A DNA stretch of 64,000 nt from Asticcacaulis sp. MM231 (GCF_964186625.1 NZ_OZ075108.1:3113001-3177000), one strand, 5' to 3'; positions 9,179 through 17,988 are shown, counted from the stretch's first letter. Notes: a model not told the origin generated them from the letters alone. A program made the numbers and translations.

Positions 9179-10171
9179 TCAGCTCATCAGGCCCTGGCTG
9201 CGGGCGAAATTGACGAAAAGCTGCGGCCAGATATGGTAGGGCTGGTCGAGATCGGGCTTCATGCCAAAGCCATGACCGCCCCGCGCGAACAGGTGGGTTT
9301 CGACCATAATCCCCTTGGCTTTCAGCGCATCGCGGAAGACCGTCGTATTGGCCACCGGCACGGTCGTGTCGTCTTCGGCATGGGTCAGGAAAACCGGCGG
9401 GGTCCGGGCGTCGATATTGTGATCCGGCGCATAACGGGCGATCTGTTCAGCCGTGGCGGGGCCGCCAAAAAGCGAAGGCGCTGTGCCATCATAGGCAATG
9501 GCCGGGTCCAGCGACTGCACCGGATAGATGGGTGCGGCCAGAGACGGGCGAGCGTCGAGCGCATCGGCGTCATCAACGGGCGCGTAAAGCGCTTGCGCGT
9601 GGCGCGTCGCCAGCGAGGCGGTGATGAAGCCGCCGGCGCTGAAGCCGATCACGCCGACGCGCTTGGGATCGAGTTTATACTGCGCAGCATGTTTGCGGAT
9701 CAGACGCATGGCGCGCTGGGCGTCGATCGTGGCGACATCGGCCTTGTTGTCCCAGCCATCATTGGCCAGCCGGTAAAACAGCACGAAACAGGTGATGCCC
9801 TGCTGGTTGAGATAATCGGCGAGCGCATAGCCTTCATGATCGAAATAGTTCCACCAAAAGCCGCCGCCGGGGATGATCAGCATGGCACCACCCGTGGGAT
9901 TGGCAGCCGGAAAAACCGCCATGCGCGGTTTTGTTATGCCCTGCACGCGGCGGAACTTGATCGCAGGATCGGTCGAGGTTTCCTCAACGACTTCCTTCAT
10001 ATCGGGATGAACCTGCCCGGCGACGCCCTTCGGCCACAGGTCGATGGTGGTGGTCGGTGCCGGCCAGCCGGGCACCACCTTGGCCGTATCGGGTGCGGCG
10101 GTCTGGGCAGCGGCGGCCGTAGCGGTCAGCGCCAGGGGAGCAAGCAAGAGCGAACGGCGAAACTTATCCAT
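9179..10171 (-). CDS. Exported alpha/beta-hydrolase (carbohydrate-esterase/xylanase-like)
   Basis: 330 aa with a signal peptide (MDKFRRSLLLAPLALTATAAAAQ). Alpha/beta-hydrolase fold: oxyanion motif IIPGGGFWW, nucleophile elbow GFSAGG, acid D in HAEDDTTVPV and catalytic H in ARGGHGFG. This set is typical of BD-FAE/acetyl-xylan-esterase-like enzymes (COG0657 type) that strip acyl groups from plant polysaccharides. The ATG at 10171 was chosen over a TTG 12 bp upstream because the signal peptide starts there with GAGAG in front. It is last of a minus-strand set of sugar genes (MFS, dehydrogenase, isomerase, esterase), though a repeat separates it from the isomerase. Confidence 0.85.
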   Translation of the reverse strand: MDKFRRSLLLAPLALTATAAAAQTAAPDTAKVVPGWPAPTTTIDLWPKGVAGQVHPDMKEVVEETSTDPAIKFRRVQGITKPRMAVFPAANPTGGAMLIIPGGGFWWNYFDHEGYALADYLNQQGITCFVLFYRLANDGWDNKADVATIDAQRAMRLIRKHAAQYKLDPKRVGVIGFSAGGFITASLATRHAQALYAPVDDADALDARPSLAAPIYPVQSLDPAIAYDGTAPSLFGGPATAEQIARYAPDHNIDARTPPVFLTHAEDDTTVPVANTTVFRDALKAKGIMVETHLFARGGHGFGMKPDLDQPYHIWPQLFVNFARSQGLMS

Positions 10172-10215
10172 ATGATCTCTCAATAACCCTCAATGATGTG
10201 GCGAAAATGGATGGT

Positions 10216-10275
10216 TTTTGAGCATCGCCGCGGAGCGTACTTAAGTACGTGAGCAGCGAAGCGCAGAAAAGTGTC
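10216..10275. repeat. Intergenic repeat centred on CGTACTTAAGTACG
   Basis: A perfect 14-bp palindrome CGTACTTAAGTACG (10236-10249) sits in a longer imperfect dyad (GAGCATCGCCGCGGAGCG on the left, GTGAGCAGCGAAGCGC on the right). Such sequences are dispersed intergenic repeats in many proteobacteria. It lies between the isomerase and esterase genes and may stop or stabilise the transcript. Confidence 0.5.
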
Positions 10276-10288
10276 CATTTGCAGACCA

Positions 10289-11350
10289 TCAGTGGGGCGT
10301 TATTCCCATCAGGTTACGAAGCGACTCCTTTGATGCCCCCGACCCGGCGAAATCGTCAAAGGCTTTTTCGGTGACGCGGATGATGTGATCGCGGATAAAG
10401 GGTGCGCCTTCGCGGGCGCCATCCTCCGGATGCTTCAGGCAGCACTCCCATTCCAATACAGCCCAGCCTTCGTAATTATACTGCGCCAGCTTGGAGAAAA
10501 TGCCCTTGAAATCGACCTGGCCGTCACCGAGCGAACGGAAGCGGCCCGGGCGATCCACCCAGCTCTGATAGCCACCATAAACACCTGAGCGGCCATTGGG
10601 ATTGAACTCGGCATCCTTGACGTGGAACATCTTGATGCGTTCGTGGTAGATGTCGATATAGCTCAGATAATCAAGCTGTTGCAGCACAAAATGGCTGGGA
10701 TCGAACAGGATGTTGGCGCGTTTATGCCCGCCAACTTCATCAAGAAAACGTTCGAAGGTCGCGCCATCGTGCAGATCCTCGCCGGGGTGGATCTCATAGC
10801 AGCAATCGACGCCGGCGTCCTCGAAGGCATTGAGGATCGGCTTCCAGCGCCGGCCAAGTTCGGCAAAGGCTTCCTCCACCAGACCGGCGGGGCGCTGCGG
10901 CCACGGATAGAGATAGGGCCAGGCCAGCGCGCCGGAAAAGGTGGCGTGCGCTTTAAGGCCGAGACGCTGCGAGGCTTTCGCTGCCAGCTTGACCTGCTCG
11001 ACCGCCCAGGCCTGACGCTCCTTCGGTTTGCCATGCAGGGCTAAGGGCGCGAAACCATCGAACAGGCTGTCATAGGCCGGATGGACGGCGACCAACTGGC
11101 CTTGCAGATGGGTCGAAAGCTCGGTCACCGACAGGCCGTACTTGCCCAGCATACCGGTGATCTCATCGGCATAGGTCTGGCTTTGCGCGCACTTTTCCAG
11201 ATCGAAAATCGCCGGTGACGAGGTCGGAATCTGCAAGCCCTTGTAGCCGAGGCCCGACGCCCACTGCGCCATGCTTTCCAGCTTGTTGAATGGGGCGGTG
11301 TCGCCGAGGAATTGCGCCAGGAAAATACCCGGTCCTTTGAGGGTCTTCAC
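10289..11350 (-). CDS. Sugar phosphate isomerase/epimerase (AP endonuclease 2-like TIM barrel)
   Basis: 353 aa, xylose-isomerase-like TIM barrel. Metal-ligand motifs are visible: CCYEIHPGEDLHDG (Glu), NILFDPSHFVLQQLDY (Asp/His), MFHVKDAEF (His/Asp) and AVLEWECCLKHPED (Glu). It should isomerise or epimerise a keto-sugar or inositol derivative using a divalent metal. The true start is the GTG at 11350, which overlaps the stop of the upstream dehydrogenase as GTGA; the longer frame is a shadow. This pairing with a Gfo/Idh/MocA enzyme is common in catabolic sugar operons. Exact substrate unknown. Confidence 0.88.
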   Translation of the reverse strand: MKTLKGPGIFLAQFLGDTAPFNKLESMAQWASGLGYKGLQIPTSSPAIFDLEKCAQSQTYADEITGMLGKYGLSVTELSTHLQGQLVAVHPAYDSLFDGFAPLALHGKPKERQAWAVEQVKLAAKASQRLGLKAHATFSGALAWPYLYPWPQRPAGLVEEAFAELGRRWKPILNAFEDAGVDCCYEIHPGEDLHDGATFERFLDEVGGHKRANILFDPSHFVLQQLDYLSYIDIYHERIKMFHVKDAEFNPNGRSGVYGGYQSWVDRPGRFRSLGDGQVDFKGIFSKLAQYNYEGWAVLEWECCLKHPEDGAREGAPFIRDHIIRVTEKAFDDFAGSGASKESLRNLMGITPH

Positions 11351-12444
11351 AGCAGGGTCTCCCAGCTTTTGTTGCGACTTGAGGTGATGGCGGTCTCGAT
11401 AAAGGCCATGCCGCGCACGCCGTCTTCGATGCCGGGCACGATCGAGGCCTCCCCCGTCGTGACCTGATGAGCGAAATCGCTGTAGAGCGTGGCAAAGGCT
11501 TCGAGATAGCCCTCCGGATGGCCGGCGGGTACGCGCGCGCCGTAAGACACATAGGGCGTGCCGGCGTGCAGGATTTGCGTCGGGGCGTCGTGCCAATTGA
11601 GCGTCAGGGTGTTGGGCGTTTCTTGGCTCCAGTCGAGCCCGCCCTTCTCGCCATAGACACGCAGGCGCAGGCCATTGCGATCCCCGGCAGCGATCTGCGA
11701 CGCCACCAGCACGCCGCGGGTGCCCTTATTGTAGCGCAGCAACACGTTGCAGTCGTCGTCAAGCGTGCGTCCCGGCACCACGATACTGAGATCGGCGCTC
11801 AAACTTTCCACATGCGCGCCACTGACGAATTCGCTCAGGTGAAAGGCATGGACGCCGATATCGGCGATGCAGCCGCCAAGGCCCGACTGGCGCGGATCGG
11901 CCCGCCAGTCTGCCTGTTTTGAATGCACGTCCTGCGACAGCCAGCCCTGGCTGTACTCGACCACGATCTTGCGGATCTGGCCGAGCTTGCCTTCGGCGAT
12001 CAGTTTTCTGGCCTCACGCACCAGCGGATAACCGCTGTAGGTATAGGTCAGGGCATAGTGCTTGCCGGTGGCCCGCACCACATCGCGCAGGCGCAGGGCT
12101 TCTTCGAGATTGAGCGTCGCCGGCTTGTCGCACAGCACATGAAAACCCGCCTCCAGCGCCGCTTTGGCGACCGGGAAGTGGGTGTCGTTGGGGGTGACGA
12201 TCGACAGGACGTCGATGCGGTCCGGGCGGCGCGCCTCTTCGCTGAGCAGGGCCTGCCACGAGGGATAGACGCGATCGGGCGCGAGGCCGTAGCCCTCGCC
12301 CGCCTGACGGTTTTTACCCGCGTCGCGGCTGAAAGCGCCGGCGGTCAGGGCCAGCCGGTCATCGAGCCGTGCCGCCATCAGGTGCACCGGCCCGATAAAC
12401 GCGCCGGGCCCGCCGCCGATCATGCCGAGTTTGAGTTTGGTCAC
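11347..12444 (-). CDS. Gfo/Idh/MocA family NAD(P)-dependent sugar dehydrogenase
   Basis: 365 aa. N-terminal Rossmann fold (KLGMIGGGPGAFIGPVH), the family motif HVLCDKPATL with its lysine, and a C-terminal domain with GGCIADIGVHAFHLSEF supplying Asp and His of the active site. It oxidises a sugar or inositol ring with NAD(P). The GTG at 12444 is chosen because the protein starts VTKLKLGMIGGG and the longer frame runs into the MFS gene. Coupled to the downstream isomerase by a 4-bp overlap, so both act in one pathway. Confidence 0.88.
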   Translation of the reverse strand: MTKLKLGMIGGGPGAFIGPVHLMAARLDDRLALTAGAFSRDAGKNRQAGEGYGLAPDRVYPSWQALLSEEARRPDRIDVLSIVTPNDTHFPVAKAALEAGFHVLCDKPATLNLEEALRLRDVVRATGKHYALTYTYSGYPLVREARKLIAEGKLGQIRKIVVEYSQGWLSQDVHSKQADWRADPRQSGLGGCIADIGVHAFHLSEFVSGAHVESLSADLSIVVPGRTLDDDCNVLLRYNKGTRGVLVASQIAAGDRNGLRLRVYGEKGGLDWSQETPNTLTLNWHDAPTQILHAGTPYVSYGARVPAGHPEGYLEAFATLYSDFAHQVTTGEASIVPGIEDGVRGMAFIETAITSSRNKSWETLL

Positions 12445-12475
12445 AGGTATCGTCTCAACTTTTCTTGTTATGATT

Positions 12476-14002
12476 TTAATGGTCGCCGATGACGACCGGT
12501 TTGTAGCCGCCACGGCGCCGGAACCACAGCACCATGCAAAGGAAGATGACGAAGGTCAGGACCGGCAGCAGGGCCACCTCTTTCAAAGCGTCCTTCTTGG
12601 CGCCGGTTGACAGGCCATCGAGCACCGCCTTGTCGGCTTCGGGGGCAGCCGCCACCTTGGCCTCGTCGAGCGCCTTGTACTTGCCAAAGACGCTGACCTT
12701 TTCCTGCGTCAGATAGGTCTCGGTCAGGGCGCTCTGGTGCTGGGCATCGTGACGCTTCAAGCCTTCGCGGGTCGAATTGTCCTGCGCAGCCCCCAGCAGC
12801 ACCGAGCCGACAATCCCCGCCGCCAGCATACCGCCACCGGCCAGCATGTTGATCGCCACCGCGCCGCCCTTTGGGAACTGCTCCGAAGCGACGCCGAGCG
12901 AGGTGCCCCAGAAGAAGCTCTTGCCGATGCCGTAGAAGGTGGCCGCCGCCAGGATCATGCCACCGGTCGCGCCCGCCATCAGGAAGAGGCCGGCCGCCGC
13001 CAGCGCCGAGGCCATAGCCAGAACACCGAGCGGATTAAGCCACTTGATGAGCGGGCCAGCGAAGATGCGGATCACAAAGACGAGCGCCGAGGTATAGATC
13101 AGCACCCAGCCGGCCTGCAGTCCGAGCTTGGCCATTTCCGGGGCCATCAGCGAGGAAATCCAGCTATCGGTCGAGAGTTCAGTGACCGCCAGCGGCATCA
13201 TCAGCAGCACCAGCAGGATATAGAGCGGCCGGCCCGGTGCGCGTGAGAAGAAGGCATAGATCAACGCCAGCACCACCGCCCCGCCCATGGATATGAGCGT
13301 ACTGAGGCCAAAGACGCGCCCGACTTCGAGCATGATCAGGGCAGCGAGGATAAAGGCCGAGATAAAGCCCGCCTCGCCCAGCATGGTGCGATAATCGACG
13401 CCGGACGCGACGCGCTCCGACACCGGGAATTTGCGGCCGATCAGCAGCACCGTATAGACCAGCACCGGAATGATCATCAGGCCGACCTTCACGCGCCAGT
13501 CAAAGCCGCCGATATTGTCCAGTCCCATGGCCAGCAGGCCACCGAGGATCATGCCGCCCGGCCAGGCGGCGTGCAGGCGGTTCAGCCATTTCGACTTGTC
13601 GTGGCTGAACAGCGTGGCGATCAAAGGATTGGCCGCGGCTTCGACCGCGCCATTGCCCAGCGCCATGATGAAGGTGCCGGCGTAGAGCGACCAGTAACCC
13701 GTGGCGGTAAAGAGCAGGCCTAAGCCGACGATATGACAGATGGCGGCGAACCACAGGGTCAGGCGGAAGCCGATCTTGTCGATGAATAGCGACAAGAGCA
13801 CGATGGTGATCGAGAACGGCCACAGGCCGACACCGAGCAACTCGCCCTTCTGGGTTTCCGACAGGGCGAAATCAACGCCCCAGTTATCGATAACCAGCGC
13901 GCGCAGGATGAAACAGAAGGAGGTGGCGGTGATGGCGGCGAACGAGGTGGCGAACAGCCAGCCATTCCCCGTCTGCCGCGCCGTAGCTGTAGACGTATCC
14001 AT
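12476..14002 (-). CDS. MFS transporter, sugar type
   Basis: 508 aa with about 12 hydrophobic segments and a cytoplasmic/periplasmic insertion near residues 415-475 rich in Ala, Glu and Lys. Segments such as LSLFIDKIGFRLTL and FIMALGNGAVEAAANPLIATLF fit the major facilitator superfamily (FucP/GlcP-like or nucleoside/sugar MFS proteins). It starts a three- or four-gene minus-strand unit with the dehydrogenase and isomerase and probably imports their substrate. AGGGG lies before the ATG at 14002. A symmetric operator lies 74-90 bp upstream. Confidence 0.82.
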   Translation of the reverse strand: MDTSTATARQTGNGWLFATSFAAITATSFCFILRALVIDNWGVDFALSETQKGELLGVGLWPFSITIVLLSLFIDKIGFRLTLWFAAICHIVGLGLLFTATGYWSLYAGTFIMALGNGAVEAAANPLIATLFSHDKSKWLNRLHAAWPGGMILGGLLAMGLDNIGGFDWRVKVGLMIIPVLVYTVLLIGRKFPVSERVASGVDYRTMLGEAGFISAFILAALIMLEVGRVFGLSTLISMGGAVVLALIYAFFSRAPGRPLYILLVLLMMPLAVTELSTDSWISSLMAPEMAKLGLQAGWVLIYTSALVFVIRIFAGPLIKWLNPLGVLAMASALAAAGLFLMAGATGGMILAAATFYGIGKSFFWGTSLGVASEQFPKGGAVAINMLAGGGMLAAGIVGSVLLGAAQDNSTREGLKRHDAQHQSALTETYLTQEKVSVFGKYKALDEAKVAAAPEADKAVLDGLSTGAKKDALKEVALLPVLTFVIFLCMVLWFRRRGGYKPVVIGDH

Positions 14003-14075
14003 GAAAACCCCTGTCTTTGGCCGATCGCGGAGAGCCATCCCTGCCCCGGCCTTTTTAATGTTTGTCGTGAGACTA

Positions 14076-14092
14076 TTGGTAATCGATTACAA
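14076..14092. promoter_or_regulatory. Palindromic operator TTGGTAATCGATTACAA
   Basis: A 17-bp near-perfect palindrome with core GTAATCGATTAC lies upstream of the MFS-dehydrogenase-isomerase unit. Symmetry and position suit a LacI- or GntR-family sugar regulator. No such regulator gene is adjacent in the window, so the binding protein is unknown. Confidence 0.5.
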
Positions 14093-14141
14093 TCGACTTG
14101 GGAAGAGGCTAGTTTTAGCACACCCTTTCGTGCTCAAGCCT

Positions 14142-14170
14142 AAAAAAAGGCGGGACCATAAGCCCCGCCT
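14142..14170 (-). terminator. Rho-independent terminator of the TonB receptor gene
   Basis: On the minus strand AGGCGGG and CCCGCCT pair around a 9-nt loop and are followed by seven T. It starts 8 bp after the stop of the TonB-dependent receptor gene and separates that gene from the MFS promoter. Confidence 0.8.
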
Positions 14171-14178
14171 CTTCCATC

Positions 14179-16449
14179 TTACATAGGACCGCCGCCAGGG
14201 CCGCCCCAGCCGCCACCAGGGCCACCCGGTCCGCGTGGCCCGTTCCAGCGCTGCTGATCGCCGTCCTTCTGGGTGCTCGGGCCGCCCAGCGTATAGCTGA
14301 GGCCCACCATAAACACCTGACCTTGCAGGCTGCGATAGGATTCGCTGTGGATGCTGTCGGTATCCACCACGGTGCGGAACTTGGCCGTGCGGAACGGGTC
14401 CTGCACGGTCACGACCAGCGCCGCCTTGGGCGTATACTGATGGCGATAGGACATATTGCCCATGCCGAACGGGCCGGTATAGCCCTGGCCGGTCAGTTGC
14501 TTGCCGCGACCGAAATAGCTGATCTGGAAGCGATCCTTGGTCGTGGCATTATAGTCCATGCTGACACGGCCGCTCAAGGTGGTGGCTTCCTGCTCACCCG
14601 TGGTCGGCGTGGTCAGCTTGTTCCAGGCCAGGTTGGCATTGACGCGCACACTGATCTTGTCGGACAGCTTGCCGTCGAAATTGCCTTCGAGGCCGCCGGC
14701 TTCACCCGAACCGAGATTGCGCTTGGTGGTCAGCAATACCGGCGTATCGCTCGGATTGGCCACCGGCAGGAAGTAGCTGTAGCTGGTGATGCTGTCTTCG
14801 GTTTTGCGGTAATAGGCGCGGATCTGATAATTGACCTTGCCGCTCTTTTCATAGCCCGCCTCAAACGAGTCCGTTTCCGCCGGCTTCAGGTCGGTGTTAC
14901 CGGCCGAAACGTTCTGCGGATCCTGATAGGTCTGGAACGGATTCAAGTCCTGCGGACTTGGGCGCTGCAGGCGATGCGAATAGGAGAAGCGCAGCTTGGT
15001 CGTGTCGTTCAGCGTATAGGTGGCGAAGGCGCTCGGATTGAACTTGGTGTAGCTGATATGACTGGTGGTATCATCGGCCGTACCGGGAACGCCGAAATTC
15101 TGCGTGTCGAGATCGAGCGCCTCGGCGCGCAAACCGCCCATGACGATCCACTTTTCACCTATCGGCGTCTGCCAGGTCATATAGGCGGCGCTGATCGTTT
15201 GTTTATAGGCGAAGCTGTTGGTCAATCGGTCGTTGTCTGTGGCAGGCACGCCCAATACATCAGGCCCCGTCGCCGTATTATTAAAGCTGTTGTCATCCTG
15301 GGTGATCTGGAAACCGGTGGTCATTTGCGCGCCACCGAATGGCCGCACATAATCGACCGTCAGAACGGCATTGTGGAAATCACTCTGTACCTTGCGGGTT
15401 TCGCGTGTTGTGTCCGAACCATCGGTCGGATAGTTCAAGGCATCGGTTGCCGTATTGCCGGTCGAACGGCCCAGCCGCAGATCGGTTTTGAGTGTCTCGC
15501 CGGTCAGATCGCCGGTGTGATCCCAGCGCACGCCAAAGCTGAAGTCATCGCGCGGGCCGGTCACCGCCGAATGACGGGTGTAGCCACTGGTGAGGTCGCC
15601 ATCCGCATTATAAAGCGCGTAGGTGTCGTCGCTGGTATTGTCCATCTCGCGGCGCGAATAGCTGGTCTGCGCACCGATCTGATCCTTGTCGGACAGGTTA
15701 TAGTCGATACCGGCATTGGCCGAAATGTTGTCGTTCTTGCCTTCCGAGGCGCCGACTTGCTCCGTCGTCGATAGGGGATCGCCATTGGCGTCGAGGCGTG
15801 ACTGGACCGAGCCCGAACGGCTGGGACGCACATCGTGGCGGATGTTAAGGCCGCCGCTGATGGTGTATTTACCGCTGTTGCGCGCGCCGTTGATCGAGGC
15901 GTTGTAGCGCCCGTCACCGACATTGGCGTTGAAGGCGCCGGTGTTGCCGGGCTTGCGGTTCTTGCGCATCACCAGATTGATAATGCCGCCGGAGCCTTCG
16001 GAGGAAAACTGCGCACCAGGATTGGTCATCACCTCGACCGAGTCGATATCGCCCGACGACATGGATTGCAATGCGCCGGCGCGGTTATCGCCCTGCATCA
16101 TCACCGACGGCTTGCCGTCGATATAGACCTGCACATTGGAATTGCCACGCAGGGTGACATTGCCCGTCGGGTCGACATTGACCGACGGCACCTTGTTGAG
16201 CGCGTCCGCCGCCGTGCCGGTGGCGCTGTCGATATCCTTGGTGTTGTCATAGACCTGACGGTCAATCTTGTTCTGCGGCTTCTTTCCCGTCACGGTCACC
16301 GTCGTGGTCGGATCGGCGGGCGGCTCCGCCGCCTGAGCTGGGGCAGCCGCTGGCGGCGCTTCCTGCGCCAGCGATTGTGTCACGCCGGACACATATCCGC
16401 CGAGGATAAGGACACCCAGGCCGGTGGTTGTGAAAAACGTCTTACGCAT
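14179..16449 (-). CDS. TonB-dependent outer-membrane receptor
   Basis: 756 aa. Signal peptide (MRKTFFTTTGLGVLILGG... to SLAQEA), an Ala/Pro-rich linker, then a plug domain: TVTVTGKK (TonB-box-like), ATGTAADALNKVPSVNVD, NVTLRGNSNVQVYIDGKPS, DSVEVMTNPGAQFSSEGSGGIINLV. The rest is a long OMP_b-brl_3-type beta-barrel. It takes up a large substrate, here probably an oligosaccharide, with energy from TonB. The last 25 or so residues are a Gly/Pro-rich tail ending in PGGGPM rather than the aromatic residue usual for barrels. The ATG at 16449 starts the signal peptide; the longer frame is not needed. Confidence 0.88.
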   Translation of the reverse strand: MRKTFFTTTGLGVLILGGYVSGVTQSLAQEAPPAAAPAQAAEPPADPTTTVTVTGKKPQNKIDRQVYDNTKDIDSATGTAADALNKVPSVNVDPTGNVTLRGNSNVQVYIDGKPSVMMQGDNRAGALQSMSSGDIDSVEVMTNPGAQFSSEGSGGIINLVMRKNRKPGNTGAFNANVGDGRYNASINGARNSGKYTISGGLNIRHDVRPSRSGSVQSRLDANGDPLSTTEQVGASEGKNDNISANAGIDYNLSDKDQIGAQTSYSRREMDNTSDDTYALYNADGDLTSGYTRHSAVTGPRDDFSFGVRWDHTGDLTGETLKTDLRLGRSTGNTATDALNYPTDGSDTTRETRKVQSDFHNAVLTVDYVRPFGGAQMTTGFQITQDDNSFNNTATGPDVLGVPATDNDRLTNSFAYKQTISAAYMTWQTPIGEKWIVMGGLRAEALDLDTQNFGVPGTADDTTSHISYTKFNPSAFATYTLNDTTKLRFSYSHRLQRPSPQDLNPFQTYQDPQNVSAGNTDLKPAETDSFEAGYEKSGKVNYQIRAYYRKTEDSITSYSYFLPVANPSDTPVLLTTKRNLGSGEAGGLEGNFDGKLSDKISVRVNANLAWNKLTTPTTGEQEATTLSGRVSMDYNATTKDRFQISYFGRGKQLTGQGYTGPFGMGNMSYRHQYTPKAALVVTVQDPFRTAKFRTVVDTDSIHSESYRSLQGQVFMVGLSYTLGGPSTQKDGDQQRWNGPRGPGGPGGGWGGPGGGPM

Positions 16450-16623
16450 GGCGCTTTGCCCCAAAATAATCGCAGGAAATCCGTCGCATACAGGCATTGG
16501 CAACCTTTTACACGACAGCTAGGTGCCTTTCTAACGACCTTGTCAGACAATTCCGTCGCCCTTTTTATACAACGTCGTTATAAAATCGGGACGTGACTTT
16601 CAGGACACACGCGCCCCGGCAGG

Positions 16624-17070
16624 TCAATCGGACATGGCATTGGCCAGATCGTTGAGGATGGCGCGTAATTGCGACATGCGCTCGGGCCCGATCCTGGCGC
16701 TATAGTGTGCCTCGGCATCAAGGCTCAGTTCGACCAGGGCTTCCCAGACCGCGCGGCCGCGATCCGTCAGAACCGCCAGCTTGGCGCGGGCGTCACTCGG
16801 ATCGGGCGCTATGGTGACATAGCCCAGATCCGTCAGGTTGGCGGTGAGATAGGCCATGCTCTGCTTGGTCATGTCGGCCCGCTCGGCCAGGTCGGAAACG
16901 CGCGATCCCTCAGGCTTGATATAGCGGAAAACGCTGGAATGGGCCGGGCGGACATCGCTGAAACCGCGTTCGGCAAGGGCTGCATAGACCTTCGTCTGTA
17001 AGGCTTCGTAGGGCTTACGCAACAAGGCGCCCAGAGTAACGCGGGCTTCGGAAATAGTGGTATTGTTCAT
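16624..17070 (-). CDS. MarR-family transcriptional regulator
   Basis: 148 aa. Winged helix-turn-helix: VSDLAERADMTKQSMAYLTANLTDLGYV is the recognition region and DPSDARAKLAVLTDRGRAVWEA the wing with the conserved Asp-Arg pair. Helices at both ends form the dimer. The family represses divergent genes and is released by small aromatic or stress compounds. It is divergent from the NTF2-like gene at 17162, with two tandem operators between them, so it probably represses both. The ATG at 17070 is used because the upstream extension crosses these operators. Confidence 0.88.
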   Translation of the reverse strand: MNNTTISEARVTLGALLRKPYEALQTKVYAALAERGFSDVRPAHSSVFRYIKPEGSRVSDLAERADMTKQSMAYLTANLTDLGYVTIAPDPSDARAKLAVLTDRGRAVWEALVELSLDAEAHYSARIGPERMSQLRAILNDLANAMSD

Positions 17071-17090
17071 TTTTCCGCTTATGCCATGTT

Positions 17091-17132
17091 GACAGTCCAT
17101 CTGTCTATATGTATTTGGACAGTCATTCTGTC
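17091..17132. promoter_or_regulatory. Two tandem MarR-type operators
   Basis: GACAGTCCATCTGTC (17091-17105) and GACAGTCATTCTGTC (17118-17132) are two inverted repeats, GACAG-N5-CTGTC, with centres 27 bp apart. They fill the gap between the MarR gene and the divergent NTF2-like gene and overlap the likely promoters of both. This is the classical arrangement of an autorepressor site. Confidence 0.7.
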
Positions 17133-17161
17133 TATATTCATATGTCTGAGGAGACTTAAAC

Positions 17162-17569
17162 GTGATGACCCTGACACCCGCCGAGATCAACCTGGCCGTC
17201 GTCAACGCCCATATGCAGGGCGAAGCAAGCGATCCGGCTTCGATCATGAACCTGTATGCCGACGGTATCGTGCTCGACATGCCCTGCCGCGACATGCGCC
17301 TGACCGATCTGAAAGACATTGAAAACAATTACCGCGCCCTGTTCGGCGCCATTGAAATTCTGTCGATGCAGCCGCTCGATCGCTTCGCCACCCATGATCG
17401 CGTGGTCGATGACTGCATCGTGCAGTTCACCGTCACCGGCAAGGGCTACGCCAAGCTGCCCTATCCGGTGGGCGCCATCATCGAGCTGCGCCTGCTGCAC
17501 GTTTTCCACATGAGGGACGGCAAGATCGCCCGCGAAAACGTTTTTGAAGCCTGGAAACCCATTCAATAG
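17162..17569 (+). CDS. NTF2/SnoaL-like protein
   Basis: 135 aa, cone-shaped alpha+beta NTF2-like fold: NAHMQGEASDPASIMNLYADGIVLDMP, then ENNYRALFGA and HVFHMRDGKIARENVFEAW at the C-terminus, where SnoaL-like enzymes keep the pocket residues. Members are polyketide cyclases, dehydratases or binding proteins. The start is GTG 17162 (8 bp after GAGGAG) or ATG 17165. It is the first gene of a pair under the MarR operators, followed 11 bp later by a membrane protein. A detoxification role is inferred. Confidence 0.75.
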   Translation: MMTLTPAEINLAVVNAHMQGEASDPASIMNLYADGIVLDMPCRDMRLTDLKDIENNYRALFGAIEILSMQPLDRFATHDRVVDDCIVQFTVTGKGYAKLPYPVGAIIELRLLHVFHMRDGKIARENVFEAWKPIQ

Positions 17570-17580
17570 GAGCCTGATCC

Positions 17581-17958
17581 ATGACCTCCGCATGGTTTCT
17601 GCGCTTCGGCGTCATCTTCGCCCTCATCGGCATCGCGCTTGGCATCTACATGGGCAAGGCGCATGACTTCACCCTGACGACGGTCCACGCCCATATCAAT
17701 CTCGTCGGCTGGGTATCGTTCTTTCTGGCCGGCCTGTTCTATGCGGTCAGACCCGCCGCCGACAACAGACTGGCTGTGGCCCATATCGCCGCTGCCCTGC
17801 CGGGCATGATCTCGCTCACCACCGGCATCTTCGGATCAGTGACAGGTCAGGCTTGGGGACCGCCAGTAGCCATTCTCGGCGCGTTTCTGGTGCTGGCGGG
17901 CTTTCTTCTGTTGACCATCAATGTCTTCCGCCATGGCGAGGGTCCGCGTCAGGCATAA
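17581..17958 (+). CDS. Small four-helix membrane protein, cytochrome oxidase subunit I-like
   Basis: 125 aa with four predicted membrane helices (about 6-25, 36-58, 68-88, 94-115). The segment TVHAHINLVGWVSFFLAGLFY is the hallmark of a short family annotated as cytochrome c oxidase subunit I-like; its histidines could bind a heme or metal. It lacks the remaining helices and ligands of a real oxidase. It follows the NTF2-like gene with 11 bp between and probably shares its MarR control. Confidence 0.6.
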   Translation: MTSAWFLRFGVIFALIGIALGIYMGKAHDFTLTTVHAHINLVGWVSFFLAGLFYAVRPAADNRLAVAHIAAALPGMISLTTGIFGSVTGQAWGPPVAILGAFLVLAGFLLLTINVFRHGEGPRQA

Positions 17959-17960
17959 AA

Positions 17961-17988
17961 AACGCGGCAGAGTGTCCCCTGCCGCGTT
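17961..17988 (-). terminator. Rho-independent terminator of the SSS transporter gene
   Basis: Perfect 10-bp arms AACGCGGCAG (17961-17970) and CTGCCGCGTT (17979-17988) around an 8-nt loop. The minus strand continues with a T run, so it ends the transporter transcript; the hairpin may also stop the convergent plus-strand pair. Confidence 0.82.
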
